From assembly GCA_963422685.1 (NCBI GenBank), contig OY730442.1, forward strand, positions 620,001 through 684,000: a DNA stretch of 64,000 nt, given 5' to 3'. Positions 1 through 9,490 of the stretch are shown piece after piece; the first letter of the stretch is position 1, and the number at the start of each line of letters is the position of its first letter. This DNA comes from Spongiihabitans sp963422685. Lineage in GTDB: Bacteria > Pseudomonadota > Gammaproteobacteria > Arenicellales > Poriferihabitantaceae. The notes beneath the pieces were generated by a model. That model made no database searches. It worked only from the letters and a program-made list of their open reading frames with translations, and was not told the DNA's origin. The position numbers and the translations under genes are program-made.

Positions 1-531
1 TTTATCATCGGGTCGGGCGCCGGGGCGCTGCTGTGCCGTTATTTCAGCGGGCGCGAAACCATCGGGCAGCAAGACCAGTTGACCCTGGAATATGCCGGAG
101 CCTACCGGCGCTATCACGCCGCCCTGATGCAAACGTTCCTCACCGGCCAGGCCGCAACCGAACACGTCAACATGCACCAGGCGTGCTGCGATGCCATGGC
201 CGCCTGTCTCGAAGCCATCAAACCCGGCGAAACCATGGGAACGGTATTCGACCAACACGCCCGGGTACTGGACCAGGCCGGTTACCGGCAGCATCGCATG
301 AATGCCTGCGGTTACAGCCTGGGCGCGATGTATACACCCATGTGGATGGATTTTCCGATGTTTTATGCGGGCAACCCGTTTGTAATGCAGGCCAATAATA
401 TTTTCTTCGTGCACATTATCCTGATGAACAGCGACACCGGCCATTCCATGACCCTGGGGCAAACCGTGCGGGTGACGGAAAACGGCGTGCAGCGATTGAG
501 CCGGCAATCTATTGAGCTCGTGGTGGTCTGA
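1..531 (+). CDS. M24 family metallopeptidase-like protein, C-terminal part (5' end outside window)
   Basis: The frame is open from base 1 to the stop at 529-531, so only the C-terminal ~176 residues are present. The visible part has the layout of the pita-bread fold shared by Xaa-Pro aminopeptidase, creatinase and ectoine hydrolase: a helical stretch (GETMGTVFDQHARVL), the substrate loop around CGYSLGAMYTPMW, and a final sheet ending TGHSMTLGQTVRVTENG. The usual GHGIG is replaced by CGYSLG, as in DoeA/creatinase-type members, so a C-N hydrolase of small amino compounds fits as well as a peptidase. It lies just upstream of an amino acid ABC transporter, which suggests joint nitrogen scavenging (inference). 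The metal ligands cannot be checked fully because the N-terminal half is missing. Confidence 0.75.
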   Translation, partial: FIIGSGAGALLCRYFSGRETIGQQDQLTLEYAGAYRRYHAALMQTFLTGQAATEHVNMHQACCDAMAACLEAIKPGETMGTVFDQHARVLDQAGYRQHRMNACGYSLGAMYTPMWMDFPMFYAGNPFVMQANNIFFVHIILMNSDTGHSMTLGQTVRVTENGVQRLSRQSIELVVV

Positions 532-733
532 CACTTGCGGTCTTTGGCCAGCGGCTCCGCAAGTGTTGCCGAGCCCCATCGGATAAACCTTGAAATCAGG
601 CAAAAACCAACTTTCCTTAAAGTAGATGCCGATTTTTCGCGTCTGCTATGATACCGGTTGCTTTCCGGCAAGTTCGTTGATAATTTACGGAGGGATTTGA
701 TATTTACTGAAATACTACGAGAGGATTTAACTG

Positions 734-1573
734 ATGAATATGAAAAATACTGCGGTTGTGCTGTCGGCCGCTACTTTGATGTTTGCGTCGGCCGCTGCTT
801 ATTCCGCGCAATGTACCAACGATACCTGGAACAAGGTGATGCGCAACGGCAAGATGGTGGTAGGTGTAAAGGCCGATTACAAACCTTGGGCATACCGAAA
901 TTCGGACGGCGAAATTATTGGTATGGAAATTGATATGGTGAAAGAGGTCGGCGAAACCATGGGCGTGGAGGTGGAACTGGTCGCGGTTCAGTCCTCAAAC
1001 CGGATGCAATTTTTGGAGCAGGGTAAAATCGATATGATGATCGCCACCATGTCGGACCGCCCCGACCGGCGTCTGATAGTCGGCATCACCTTGCCGAATT
1101 ATTATACGTCCGGGACCAACCTGCTGGCGCCAAAAGCGTTGAAGCTGAAAAACTGGGAAGACTTGCGCGGCAAACCAGTGTGCGGGAAGCAGGGCGCGTT
1201 TTACAACAAGAAAACCCAGGAAACCTACGGCGCCAACATTTCCGCATTTACCGGAAATGCGGAAGCCAAACAAGCATTACGGGACAAGAAATGTATCGGT
1301 TTTGTCTACGATGACTCCTCTATCATGGCGGACCTCGCTTCTGGTGAATGGGACGATTATGAAATGCCCATGCCAACTGAAGATGATAATCCCTGGGGTC
1401 TGGCGGTTCCGCTGGCTGAAAAAGACTGCATTTTCGGTCGGTTCATGTCCGGCATGACGTACAACTGGCACCAGTCCGGAAAGCTGATTGAACTGGAGAA
1501 AAAGTGGGGAATCCAGCCCACCGCCTACCTTAAAACGCAGAAACAGCGTTTTGCCGACTGGATTCAGGAATAA
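734..1573 (+). CDS. Amino acid ABC transporter periplasmic substrate-binding protein
   Basis: The 279-residue product begins with a signal peptide (charged MNMKNT, hydrophobic core, AYSA cleavage region). It continues as a family 3 solute-binding protein: MVVGVKADYKPWAYR matches the start of the ligand-binding lobe, IGMEIDMVKEV follows it, and IDMMIATMSDRPDRR is the hinge region whose Arg usually binds the ligand carboxylate. An AGGA-type ribosome site lies shortly before the ATG. Two permeases and an ATPase follow on the same strand, so this is the receptor of a polar amino acid or opine-type importer. The ligand is unknown. Confidence 0.9.
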   Translation: MNMKNTAVVLSAATLMFASAAAYSAQCTNDTWNKVMRNGKMVVGVKADYKPWAYRNSDGEIIGMEIDMVKEVGETMGVEVELVAVQSSNRMQFLEQGKIDMMIATMSDRPDRRLIVGITLPNYYTSGTNLLAPKALKLKNWEDLRGKPVCGKQGAFYNKKTQETYGANISAFTGNAEAKQALRDKKCIGFVYDDSSIMADLASGEWDDYEMPMPTEDDNPWGLAVPLAEKDCIFGRFMSGMTYNWHQSGKLIELEKKWGIQPTAYLKTQKQRFADWIQE

Positions 1574-1656
1574 ATCCTGATTCCCGCCGCCGCAAGTTGG
1601 CGACTGATACATTTTAATCGCTAACTGCGGTTGCGGTTTTGTTCGTTTGTGGTTAG

Positions 1657-2412
1657 ATGATTGAAATCATTCAGCTTTACTTTCGCGAATTAGCGCAAAC
1701 CCATCCGAAATGGAATTTCATTTTCTTTTACGAACCGTTTCAGTTCGAGCGTTTAACCACCGGCTTATGGGTTACCTGTAAACTTGCGGTAATCTGCGTT
1801 ATTTGCAGCGTTATCATTGGGCTTGTGGGCGCATGGCTGCAAACGTCACCGTTTAAAACCATTCGTTTGCTGGTTCAGGGATATATTCAGTTTTTTCGCA
1901 ATACTCCCCCGCTGATACAACTACTGTTTTTCTATTTCGCGCTGGGGCAGTTTACGCCAACCTATTCACCGGATGGCTGGCTGGAAATTCCGTTGATTTC
2001 CAACGTCGGCTGGGCGATTATTTCCATGTCATTTTTCGCTGGCGCCTTTAATGTGGAAATATTTCGGGCCGGCATTGAGGCGGTTCCCGAATCCACCCGG
2101 GAAGCCTCCGAGGCCCTGGGGATGAACCGCTTTCAGACCTTCGCATACGTGACCATGCCATTGGCGTTTCGGATCAGCCTGCCGGCACTGAATAATAATC
2201 TGGTGAATCTGGTCAAAACCACCACCCAGGCGCTGGCCATCGCGGTTCCCGAATTGCTGTATCAGATGGTCAGCATTTATAACGATTATTCCACCGCGCA
2301 AAATGCCGCCATGGTAGTGGTTTTCATTACCTATATCATACTTGTCGGTGTGCTGGTTTTTGCCATGAATCGCTGGGAGCGACAATTACAAATCCCGGGT
2401 TACGGGCACTAG
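1657..2412 (+). CDS. Polar amino acid ABC transporter permease 1
   Basis: This 251-residue HisM/GlnP-type inner-membrane permease has about five to six hydrophobic segments and the cytoplasmic EAA loop GIEAVPESTREASEALGMNR at residues ~142-161, which docks the ATPase. The segment FFRNTPPLIQLLFFYFALGQF is typical of the HisMQ family. It starts 83 bases after the binding-protein gene and is followed after 4 bases by a second permease, so the two subunits are translated from one operon and should form a heterodimeric pore. Confidence 0.92.
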   Translation: MIEIIQLYFRELAQTHPKWNFIFFYEPFQFERLTTGLWVTCKLAVICVICSVIIGLVGAWLQTSPFKTIRLLVQGYIQFFRNTPPLIQLLFFYFALGQFTPTYSPDGWLEIPLISNVGWAIISMSFFAGAFNVEIFRAGIEAVPESTREASEALGMNRFQTFAYVTMPLAFRISLPALNNNLVNLVKTTTQALAIAVPELLYQMVSIYNDYSTAQNAAMVVVFITYIILVGVLVFAMNRWERQLQIPGYGH

Positions 2413-2416
2413 AAAA

Positions 2417-3313
2417 ATGCCATTATTCAATTCAGCCGCGAGCATGGACGGTTCGAATACGGACCTGCCCGTACTCAAGCCATTCAAGGCCACCAGCGCC
2501 GGGATGGCAGACGACGTTCTCTTCAGTCGATGGCTGGGGTCAATCCCGTTGTGGTTGCCGTTTTTAATATTTGCAATGGCGATGCTATGGCCAGTGGTTA
2601 CCCTGGCGCAAAGTCACTATACACAACAAGAAGCCTTTTCCACGCTGTGGCGATGGCTGCCATTTCTGGTTTCCAAAGGTTTCCTGTTCAACGTCATTAT
2701 CAGCATTCTGACCATGTTGCTCGGCACCCTGACCGGAGTGCTGCTGGGACTCGCCCAGGTGTCACTCCGGCCCTGGGTGCGGAAAGTATCGTGGTTTGTG
2801 ACCCAGCTTTTCAGAAACTCGCCATGGCTGGTGCTGCTGTTTATTGTGATGCTGTCATTTCCGTTTGAAATTCAAATCGGTAACACAACCATTCCTGTAC
2901 CGGATTGGATGAAGGCGGTGATCGGACTTTCCTTTCCAATCATGGCGAATATTTCTGAAATTGTACGCGGCGGTATCCAGTCCGTTTCCACCGGGCAGTG
3001 GGAGGCGGCGGAATCGCTGGCGTACAGCCGCAGGCAAACCCTGCGCCTGGTGATACTGCCGCAATGCTTCAAACGCATGATTCCACCGTGGATGAACTGG
3101 TACGCCATATTGACCATGGCTACGCCGCTGGTTTCGCTGCTGGGCGTAGAAGAGCTGGTGACCTTGTCGCGCCAGGCCATGGAGAGTGAGGACAATCACC
3201 CTGAGCTACTGCTGCCGTTCTTCGGTTTTGCCCTGATCATCTTCTTCGTTTACTGCTATCCCATCGCCAGGTTTACCCTTGCATTAGAGAAACGATTCGC
3301 AGTGAAATTGTAA
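2417..3313 (+). CDS. Polar amino acid ABC transporter permease 2
   Basis: A 298-residue second permease with an ~80-residue N-terminal extension carrying one extra membrane segment before the HisM-type core. FRNSPWLVLLFIVM and the EAA loop GGIQSVSTGQWEAAESLAYSR mark the family. The start lies 4 bases after the stop of permease 1. The C-terminus ends in a membrane helix and a basic tail. It should pair with permease 1; the longer N-terminus resembles the GltK/AapM split of some general amino acid transporters, but substrate specificity cannot be read from it. Confidence 0.9.
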   Translation: MPLFNSAASMDGSNTDLPVLKPFKATSAGMADDVLFSRWLGSIPLWLPFLIFAMAMLWPVVTLAQSHYTQQEAFSTLWRWLPFLVSKGFLFNVIISILTMLLGTLTGVLLGLAQVSLRPWVRKVSWFVTQLFRNSPWLVLLFIVMLSFPFEIQIGNTTIPVPDWMKAVIGLSFPIMANISEIVRGGIQSVSTGQWEAAESLAYSRRQTLRLVILPQCFKRMIPPWMNWYAILTMATPLVSLLGVEELVTLSRQAMESEDNHPELLLPFFGFALIIFFVYCYPIARFTLALEKRFAVKL

Positions 3314-3360
3314 ATGCGCTGCACCGTATTTATAGAAAATAATTATCTGGAAATCCAGCG

Positions 3361-4116
3361 ATGAATGACACAGCGTGGACCGCCGATCAACCGATTGTAT
3401 CTATCCGGGACGTGCATAAATCCTTTGGCGAACTGGCGGTTTTACGCGGCATTTCGCTGGATGTAATGAAAGGAGAAGTAATCTGTATCATCGGTCCATC
3501 CGGGTCCGGCAAGTCAACCCTGATCCGCTGCATAAACGCGCTGAATCCCATTAACTCGGGCTCGATCAGGGTGGAAGGAATTGAAGTGAACTCGCCTGAT
3601 TTAAATAAACTGGAGCTGCGAAAAAAAGTAGGCATGGTATTTCAGCAATACAATTTGTTTCCGCATAAAACTGCGCTGGAAAATATCATGATGGCGCCGT
3701 TGAAGGTGCTGAAGCAGCCCAAACAGCAGGCGGAAGAAAAGGCAAGGTCGCTGTTGGACCGGGTAAATCTGAAGGACAAGGAAAGCAGTTATCCCGGCGA
3801 ACTTTCAGGCGGACAACAACAAAGAGTAGCGATTGCCCGTTCCCTGGCGATGAGCCCGGAAGTGATTTTATTCGATGAAGTGACCGCTGCCCTGGACCCT
3901 GAGACAGTCAAAGACGTACTGATTGCGATCAAGGACCTGGCGCAGTCGGGCATGACGTGCGTGTTGGTGACCCACGAAATGGGATTTGCCCGGGAGGTCG
4001 CCGATCATATCTACTTCACAGACCGTGGTGTCATCGTTGAGCACGGGCCACCGTCAACTTTTTTTACCGAAGCCACAGACCCGCGCACCAGGGAATTCCT
4101 GAGCCAAATTTTGTGA
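3361..4116 (+). CDS. Polar amino acid ABC transporter ATP-binding protein (GlnQ type)
   Basis: The 251-residue ATPase has Walker A GPSGSGKST (~47-55), a Q-loop at MVFQQYNLFPH, the signature LSGGQQQR and an H-loop at VLVTHEMGF. The Walker B reads ILFDEVTAALDPE: the catalytic Glu is present, but the following Pro, nearly constant in this family (DEPTSALDPE), is Val. Function should be intact because the Asp and Glu remain. It completes a four-gene importer operon (binding protein, two permeases, ATPase). Confidence 0.94.
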   Translation: MNDTAWTADQPIVSIRDVHKSFGELAVLRGISLDVMKGEVICIIGPSGSGKSTLIRCINALNPINSGSIRVEGIEVNSPDLNKLELRKKVGMVFQQYNLFPHKTALENIMMAPLKVLKQPKQQAEEKARSLLDRVNLKDKESSYPGELSGGQQQRVAIARSLAMSPEVILFDEVTAALDPETVKDVLIAIKDLAQSGMTCVLVTHEMGFAREVADHIYFTDRGVIVEHGPPSTFFTEATDPRTREFLSQIL

Positions 4117-4289
4117 TTTGACCAACAACTACAAACCGCCTGCCGCATTCAATCCTGCAGCATATTTCCCGGATACGTCCACATCAAAACGCCCGCATCA
4201 GGACAAGATAAAAATCCACCGCGGCCATTAGCGCGAAAATCACCAGGCGCTTATACTCGGGCCCTGGCAATTACCCACAAACAGCGCTG

Positions 4290-5216
4290 ATGCCCACTCT
4301 GATTGAAATAAAAGATCTCAGTAAAACCTATGCCGGCGGGTTTACCGCGCTTGCCTCGGTGAATCTGCATATACAGGACGGCGAGATCATCGCCCTGCTC
4401 GGGCCAAACGGCGCGGGCAAAACCACATTGATCAGTATCGTTTGCGGCATCGTCAATTCGAGTTCAGGTAGCGTTCGCGTGGCGGGCAATGACATTGTTG
4501 GCGATTATCGGGCCACGCGCAAACTGATCGGCCTGGTTCCCCAGGAATTGACCACCGAATCATTCGAAACCGTGTTTGCTGCGGTGTCGTTCAGCCGCGG
4601 CCTGTTCGGCAAACCCCCTGACCCGCAATGTATTGAAAAAATACTCAGGGATCTGACGCTGTGGGAGAAAAAAGATACGCGTATTATGGCCTTGTCCGGC
4701 GGCATGAAGCGGCGGGTGATGATCGCCAAGGCGCTGTCCCATGAACCCCGCATTCTGTTTCTCGACGAACCCACTGCGGGCGTGGATGTTACTTTACGCA
4801 AAGAAATGTGGGAGTTGATCCGGCAGCTTCGACAAAGCGGCGTCACCATCATTTTGACCACCCATTATATTGAGGAGGCCGAAGATATCGCCGACCGCAT
4901 TGGCGTCATCAGCAACGGCAGAATTATCCTGGTTGAAGAGAAAACCGAACTGATGCGCAAGATGGGCCAGAAACAACTCCTGCTGGAGCTGCACCGGCCG
5001 GTTTCTGCATTACCGCAAAGCCTTGATCCGTATCACCTCGCCATTGCCGAGCAGGGAATGAAACTGATTTATACCTACAACACACAAAAACAGCGAACCG
5101 GGATTACGGCCTTGCTCGCGGACCTGAATCAAGCGGGGATTAAATTCAAGGATATCAGCACCCAACAGAGCTCCCTTGAGGATATCTTCGTTACCCTGGT
5201 GGAAGCATCAAAATGA
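4290..5216 (+). CDS. ABC-2 type transporter ATP-binding protein (YadG-like)
   Basis: A 308-residue ATPase with Walker A GPNGAGKT, signature LSGGMKRRV, Walker B ILFLDEPTAGVDV and H-loop TTHYIEEAE. The C-terminal ~90 residues (from GQKQLLLELHRPV, ending SSLEDIFVTLVE) are the extension typical of the YadG/CcmA-like exporter group. The stop overlaps the start of the next gene by 4 bases (ATGA), so the two are translationally coupled. A 173-base gap separates it from the amino acid importer, so it is probably a separate transcription unit. The exported substrate is unknown. Confidence 0.92.
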   Translation: MPTLIEIKDLSKTYAGGFTALASVNLHIQDGEIIALLGPNGAGKTTLISIVCGIVNSSSGSVRVAGNDIVGDYRATRKLIGLVPQELTTESFETVFAAVSFSRGLFGKPPDPQCIEKILRDLTLWEKKDTRIMALSGGMKRRVMIAKALSHEPRILFLDEPTAGVDVTLRKEMWELIRQLRQSGVTIILTTHYIEEAEDIADRIGVISNGRIILVEEKTELMRKMGQKQLLLELHRPVSALPQSLDPYHLAIAEQGMKLIYTYNTQKQRTGITALLADLNQAGIKFKDISTQQSSLEDIFVTLVEASK

Positions 5217-5974
5217 ATCTGCACGCGATTAGATCGATTTATCTTTATGAGATGACACGCGCCTGGCGCACGGTATTTCAGAGCGTGGTTTCGCCGGTGA
5301 TTTCGACCTCGCTGTATTTTGTGGTTTTTGGCTCGGCCATCGGTTCGCGCATCACAGAAATCGAAGGCGTGTCTTACGGTTCTTTCATCGTCCCCGGACT
5401 AATCATGCTGTCGCTGATGACGCAGAGTATTTCCAATGCCTCTTTTGGTATATTCTTCCCTCGCTTCACCGGCACCATTTATGAAATCCTGTCCGCGCCC
5501 ATTTCCCATTTCGAGATTGTGATTGGCTATGTGGGTGCGGCGGCGACAAAATCGATTATTGTGGGGATGATTATTCTGGCCACCGCCGGTTTGTTTGTGC
5601 CGATTCAGATCGATCATCCTGGCTGGATGCTGTTTTTTCTGGTTTTGACCGCCATCACCTTCAGCCTGTTTGGTTTCCTGATTGGCATCTGGGCGGATAA
5701 TTTCGAAAAACTGCAAATCATTCCGCTATTGGTGATCACGCCGCTGGTGTTTCTGGGCGGCAGCTTCTATTCGATCAACATGCTGCCGGAACTTTGGCAG
5801 AAGATTACCCTGCTCAATCCGGTGTTATATCTGGTGAGCGGCTTTCGCTGGAGTTTCTATGAGATTTCAGATGTCAGCGTGATTACCAGCCTGACCATGA
5901 TCGGTGTGTTTTTACTGGCCTGCATTATTCTGATCTGGTGGATTTTCAGGACCGGCTACAAACTCAAACAATAG
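5213..5974 (+). CDS. ABC-2 type transporter permease (YadH-like)
   Basis: A 253-residue integral membrane protein with six hydrophobic segments and the ABC-2 signature region LGGSFYSINMLPELWQKITLLNPVLYL near residues 181-207. MTRAWRTVFQSVVSPV at the N-terminus is the cytoplasmic entry helix. It overlaps the ATPase gene by 4 bases; together they should form a homodimeric exporter in the inner membrane. Confidence 0.92.
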   Translation: MNLHAIRSIYLYEMTRAWRTVFQSVVSPVISTSLYFVVFGSAIGSRITEIEGVSYGSFIVPGLIMLSLMTQSISNASFGIFFPRFTGTIYEILSAPISHFEIVIGYVGAAATKSIIVGMIILATAGLFVPIQIDHPGWMLFFLVLTAITFSLFGFLIGIWADNFEKLQIIPLLVITPLVFLGGSFYSINMLPELWQKITLLNPVLYLVSGFRWSFYEISDVSVITSLTMIGVFLLACIILIWWIFRTGYKLKQ

Positions 5975-5980
5975 TCATTC

Positions 5981-6000
5981 ATTGAGTGACCTCACTTAAT
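5981..6000. promoter_or_regulatory. 20-bp near-palindrome upstream of the amidase gene, possible operator
   Basis: The sequence ATTGAGTGACCTCACTTAAT is a palindrome with one mismatched pair, placed 33 bases before the amidase ATG and 7 bases after the exporter permease stop. Its size and position fit a dimeric repressor site for the amidase/oxygenase pair; no run of T follows, so it does not look like a terminator. Function is inferred from position only. Confidence 0.3.
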
Positions 6001-6032
6001 CAACATCGGCTGACCAGCATCAGAACCTGCAA

Positions 6033-7532
6033 ATGCTCCTGAGCGAATATACACGGCTGGACGCAGTGGGACTGGCGGCTGCCATTGCATCTGGCGAGTT
6101 TACCCGCAGCGAGGCAATCAACACCGCAATCAAGGCCATTGAGCAGTTGAACCCCCAACTGAATGCGGTGGTCATGCAGAATTATGAAAACGCACGCGCA
6201 GCGGCCGCCAGAACCGATTCAGCACTGGAATCATCCGCCGACTCAGTGGCTGATTCATCGAATCGCCCCCTGGCGGGCGTGCCGTTTCTGCTCAAAGATG
6301 TCAACGTCTTCACCCATGATATGCCAACCACTTTTTCCTGCCGGTTTTTCAGGGATGCAAAGCCGGGTGCCGACAGCGAAATTGTCAAACGCTGGCGCAG
6401 CGCCGGCCTGGTGGTGCTGGGAAAAACCAACACCCCGGAATTTGCCGAAGATTTTGTCTGCGAATCCACTTTTCGCGGCCCTGCGCTTAATCCATGGAAC
6501 ACCACTGTCACCACCGGCGGCAGCAGCGGCGGCGCGGCCGCGGCGGTGGCATCCGGCATGGTAGCCATCGCCCACGGCACCGACCTGGGCGGCTCCATCA
6601 GAATTCCTGCCGCCTGCTGCGGTGTTTATGGTTTGAAGCCGACAACCGGGTTGAACCCTGTGGACAGCTCGCACCCGGAGCTGGCCAGCGGATTCAACTC
6701 GGATCACGTACTCACCCGCTCGGTTCGGGACAGTGCGGCGGCGCTGGATGCGACCGCGGTTGCCATTCCGGGCAACCGCTATCCAGTCTTACCCGCCGTG
6801 CCGTCTTTTCTCGGCTGTCTTGGGCAGCCGCTGGCAACATTACGCATCGGGGTATGCGTCAACACGCCGTGCGGGGCGCCCACCCCGGCGCGTCAACAGG
6901 CTGCCGTGCAAAATGTCCGGGAAGTATTGGCGGAAAACGGACACGAGATGGTTGAATATGCGTTTCCCCCGGACCTGGATCTGGCCGGTTCGATGGATGC
7001 ACTGTGGATGTTTGACATCGTCTACGAACTGGAGCGGCAAATTGCCCTGACTGGCCGGGAGCCGGAAGCCGGAGAACTGGAGAGCATCACCCATTACATC
7101 AGACAGCGGGTTAATTCCATGACTGCCATGGATCATTATCATGCGCGATTATGCGCCCATCAAAACAGCGTAAAAATCATCCATTCAATGTCCGGTCTGG
7201 ATTTGCTTTTGACCCCGGCGCTGGGCAGCGACCCGGTACCGGTCGGCGCATTTGACAGCCGTACCAGCGCTTTCGACTACCCTCGTTGGGCCATGCAGGG
7301 CGACCGGTTTGCACCATTTTCCGCCATTTGCAATATAACCGGCCAGCCTGCTGCATCGCTGCCGGTGCCGCTCGCTGCGGACCAACCACCCGCTGCGGTG
7401 CAATTAGCCGGGCATCTGCGGCAGGATCATATCGTGTTGCAGGTGTCCGCCCTGCTGGAGAAGCATTTTAACTGGCAGTCCTGGCGCCCACCAATCCACG
7501 CAAGCGTTCTAACCGATGAAAAGCAGTTTTGA
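6033..7532 (+). CDS. Amidase (amidase signature family)
   Basis: The 499-residue protein carries the complete Ser-cisSer-Lys machinery of the amidase signature family: Lys88 in FLLKDVNV, the Gly/Ser loop TTGGSSGGAAAA (Ser164/165) and the nucleophile region TDLGGSIRIPA (Ser188). It would hydrolyse an amide to acid plus ammonia or amine in the cytoplasm. It shares 17 bases with the following dioxygenase gene, so the two are co-translated. GatA is unlikely because no gatB or gatC is adjacent and the C-terminal half differs. Substrate unknown. Confidence 0.92.
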   Translation: MLLSEYTRLDAVGLAAAIASGEFTRSEAINTAIKAIEQLNPQLNAVVMQNYENARAAAARTDSALESSADSVADSSNRPLAGVPFLLKDVNVFTHDMPTTFSCRFFRDAKPGADSEIVKRWRSAGLVVLGKTNTPEFAEDFVCESTFRGPALNPWNTTVTTGGSSGGAAAAVASGMVAIAHGTDLGGSIRIPAACCGVYGLKPTTGLNPVDSSHPELASGFNSDHVLTRSVRDSAAALDATAVAIPGNRYPVLPAVPSFLGCLGQPLATLRIGVCVNTPCGAPTPARQQAAVQNVREVLAENGHEMVEYAFPPDLDLAGSMDALWMFDIVYELERQIALTGREPEAGELESITHYIRQRVNSMTAMDHYHARLCAHQNSVKIIHSMSGLDLLLTPALGSDPVPVGAFDSRTSAFDYPRWAMQGDRFAPFSAICNITGQPAASLPVPLAADQPPAAVQLAGHLRQDHIVLQVSALLEKHFNWQSWRPPIHASVLTDEKQF

Positions 7533-8307
7533 AAAAAGTCGGGGCGGCGCCGAAGACCCGTTCTATATTGTCGCCAAGGAACCCGGCGCCGAGCATCCGG
7601 CCATTCCAACCTGGGCCAACTATTCTGCCAACCCGGCGGACCTGCTTGAAAACGCACCGGTTGAAGTAAAACCAGTCGTGCTTGAATCGGTGCCGGGGGC
7701 GTTTCAATTGTTGCATGTTTTGTCCGCCGCTGAATGCCGCCGATTGTTAGCGCTCACGGAGTCCATCGGCTATGTTCAGGATGCGGCGGTTTCCCTGCCG
7801 CGCTCAATCCGCCACAACCACAGCCTGACCTGGGTGGTGGATGATCGCACCTCGGAGATTATCTGGCAGCGCTGCCGCCGGTCCATGCCCCACTGGCCGG
7901 ATTTATTCTTTGGCAAGCGCCCCCTGGGGTTGAATAATCGATTTCGATTTTATCGCTACCGGCCCGGGGATTTCTTCAGACCCCATACCGACGGCGCCTG
8001 GCCCGGCAGCCGCATAGTCGATAACCAACTGATTGCCAATGCGTATGCAGACCGATGGAGTCAACTTTCCTTTTTGCTGTTTTTAAGCGACCGCTACCAG
8101 GGAGGCAGTACGCGGTTCTATACCCGCAGCCCGGTCGCGCAACAGGCGCATAAAGGCGGCACCGACTGCGTGGATATCCGCACCCCGGCTGGTGCAGCAC
8201 TTTGCTTTCCACATGGCAGCCACCCGCTGCATTGCATCCATAGTTCTGAAAAAATCATCTCGGGCACCAAATACATTATCCGCTCGGATGTGTTGTTTGC
8301 GCTTTAA
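7516..8307 (+). CDS. 2-oxoglutarate/Fe(II) dioxygenase, prolyl 4-hydroxylase-like
   Basis: A 263-residue protein with a C-terminal double-stranded beta-helix. The iron ligands appear as FRPHTDGAW (His157, Asp159) and a distal His in the segment FPHGSHPLHCIH (233-242), with Arg256 in KYIIRSD as a candidate 2OG-carboxylate binder. FLLFLSDRYQGGSTRF matches the strand before the distal His in P4Hc domains. The ATG lies inside the amidase gene (17-base overlap). It probably hydroxylates a small molecule or peptide; the partner amidase suggests a shared substrate (inference). Confidence 0.85.
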   Translation: MKSSFEKSRGGAEDPFYIVAKEPGAEHPAIPTWANYSANPADLLENAPVEVKPVVLESVPGAFQLLHVLSAAECRRLLALTESIGYVQDAAVSLPRSIRHNHSLTWVVDDRTSEIIWQRCRRSMPHWPDLFFGKRPLGLNNRFRFYRYRPGDFFRPHTDGAWPGSRIVDNQLIANAYADRWSQLSFLLFLSDRYQGGSTRFYTRSPVAQQAHKGGTDCVDIRTPAGAALCFPHGSHPLHCIHSSEKIISGTKYIIRSDVLFAL

Positions 8308-8334
8308 TCTTCGCCCGCCAAACCGGAATCTAAA

Positions 8335-9357
8335 ATGATAACAGCCGATAAACCGCCGCCATCTTCAACCAGCAAGGCGCAGCCACGGCGCCAGGAATGG
8401 AACTATCGCCCGGCACTGCCCATCGAAGTTTCTCCCGTATTTCAATGGCCGCCGAGCCTGCCGAAGATATTGAAATGGTTCTGGAATGCCTGGTTTCCCC
8501 TTTCAGAGCGGCTGATCATTCTCGCACTGGCCGCAATATCCTGGTTTTATTTGCACCCGGAACTGGCGCGATGTCGGGAATTTGCAATCGGCTGGATGGC
8601 GCAAATCCATGCCCGCAATCTTGCGCTGATGCTGCTGGTGGCCGGTGGCATTCATATGTACTTGTATGTATTCAGGCAGCAGCACGACAGCCTGCGCTAT
8701 GATGCCCGGCCGCTGGTCAAGCACAGCGGGCTGTTCACATTCGGCAGCCAGGTCCGGGACAACATGTTCTGGAGCTGTGTCAGCGGCGTGACCATCTGGT
8801 CGTTGTATGAATGCCTGATGATGTGGGCAATTTCAAATGGCTACGCGTCGAGCCTGGGCTGGATGGAAAACCCAGTCTGGTTTGTTGCGCTGTTCTTTCT
8901 GATTCCAATCTGGGAAACCTTCTATTTCTACTGGATTCACCGAATGCTTCATTGGCCGCCGCTGTACAGACTGGCCCACTCCCTGCACCACAGGAATACC
9001 AACATCGGTCCCTGGTCAGGATTGTCCATGCACCCGATTGAGCATATCCTGTATCTGGGGTCCGTTTTAATTCACTGGCTGGTAGCCGCGCACCCGCTGC
9101 ATATTCTCTATCACCTGCAATATTTCACACTGACCGCCGCCACTACCCATTGCGGCTTTGAAGGCCTGCTGGTGAAAAATAAAAACCGGCTGGCGCTGGG
9201 AACCTACCATCATCAAATGCACCACCGCTATTTTGAATGCAACTATGGCGGTCTGGAAATCCCCTTCGACAAATGGTTCGATTCGTTCCATGACGGCAGC
9301 GCACAATCCCATGCGCGGTTTCAGGAAAGGCGGAAGCGGAGCCGTAAAGATCGATGA
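8335..9357 (+). CDS. Sterol desaturase / fatty acid hydroxylase family membrane di-iron enzyme
   Basis: This 340-residue membrane protein has the three histidine clusters that bind the di-iron site: HRMLH (~201-205), HSLHHRN (~214-220) and HHQMHHRYF (~301-309), with a further His near SMHPIEH. Four or so membrane segments precede and interleave the clusters, and the C-terminus is strongly basic. It would hydroxylate or desaturate a lipid, such as a fatty acid, sterol or carotenoid. It begins 27 bases after the dioxygenase gene, so it is likely part of the same operon. Confidence 0.88.
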   Translation: MITADKPPPSSTSKAQPRRQEWNYRPALPIEVSPVFQWPPSLPKILKWFWNAWFPLSERLIILALAAISWFYLHPELARCREFAIGWMAQIHARNLALMLLVAGGIHMYLYVFRQQHDSLRYDARPLVKHSGLFTFGSQVRDNMFWSCVSGVTIWSLYECLMMWAISNGYASSLGWMENPVWFVALFFLIPIWETFYFYWIHRMLHWPPLYRLAHSLHHRNTNIGPWSGLSMHPIEHILYLGSVLIHWLVAAHPLHILYHLQYFTLTAATTHCGFEGLLVKNKNRLALGTYHHQMHHRYFECNYGGLEIPFDKWFDSFHDGSAQSHARFQERRKRSRKDR

Positions 9358-9490
9358 GATAGGCCCGCGGAAGCCCGCTGATTTAAACTTCAGTCTAATC
9401 CAGCTCTGCCCGGGTTGACGATCGCGGATGCGGCCCGCCACAAAAAATATCCGGTGTTATTTTCACGCAGGCGGCGCGTGCCCCAAATCT

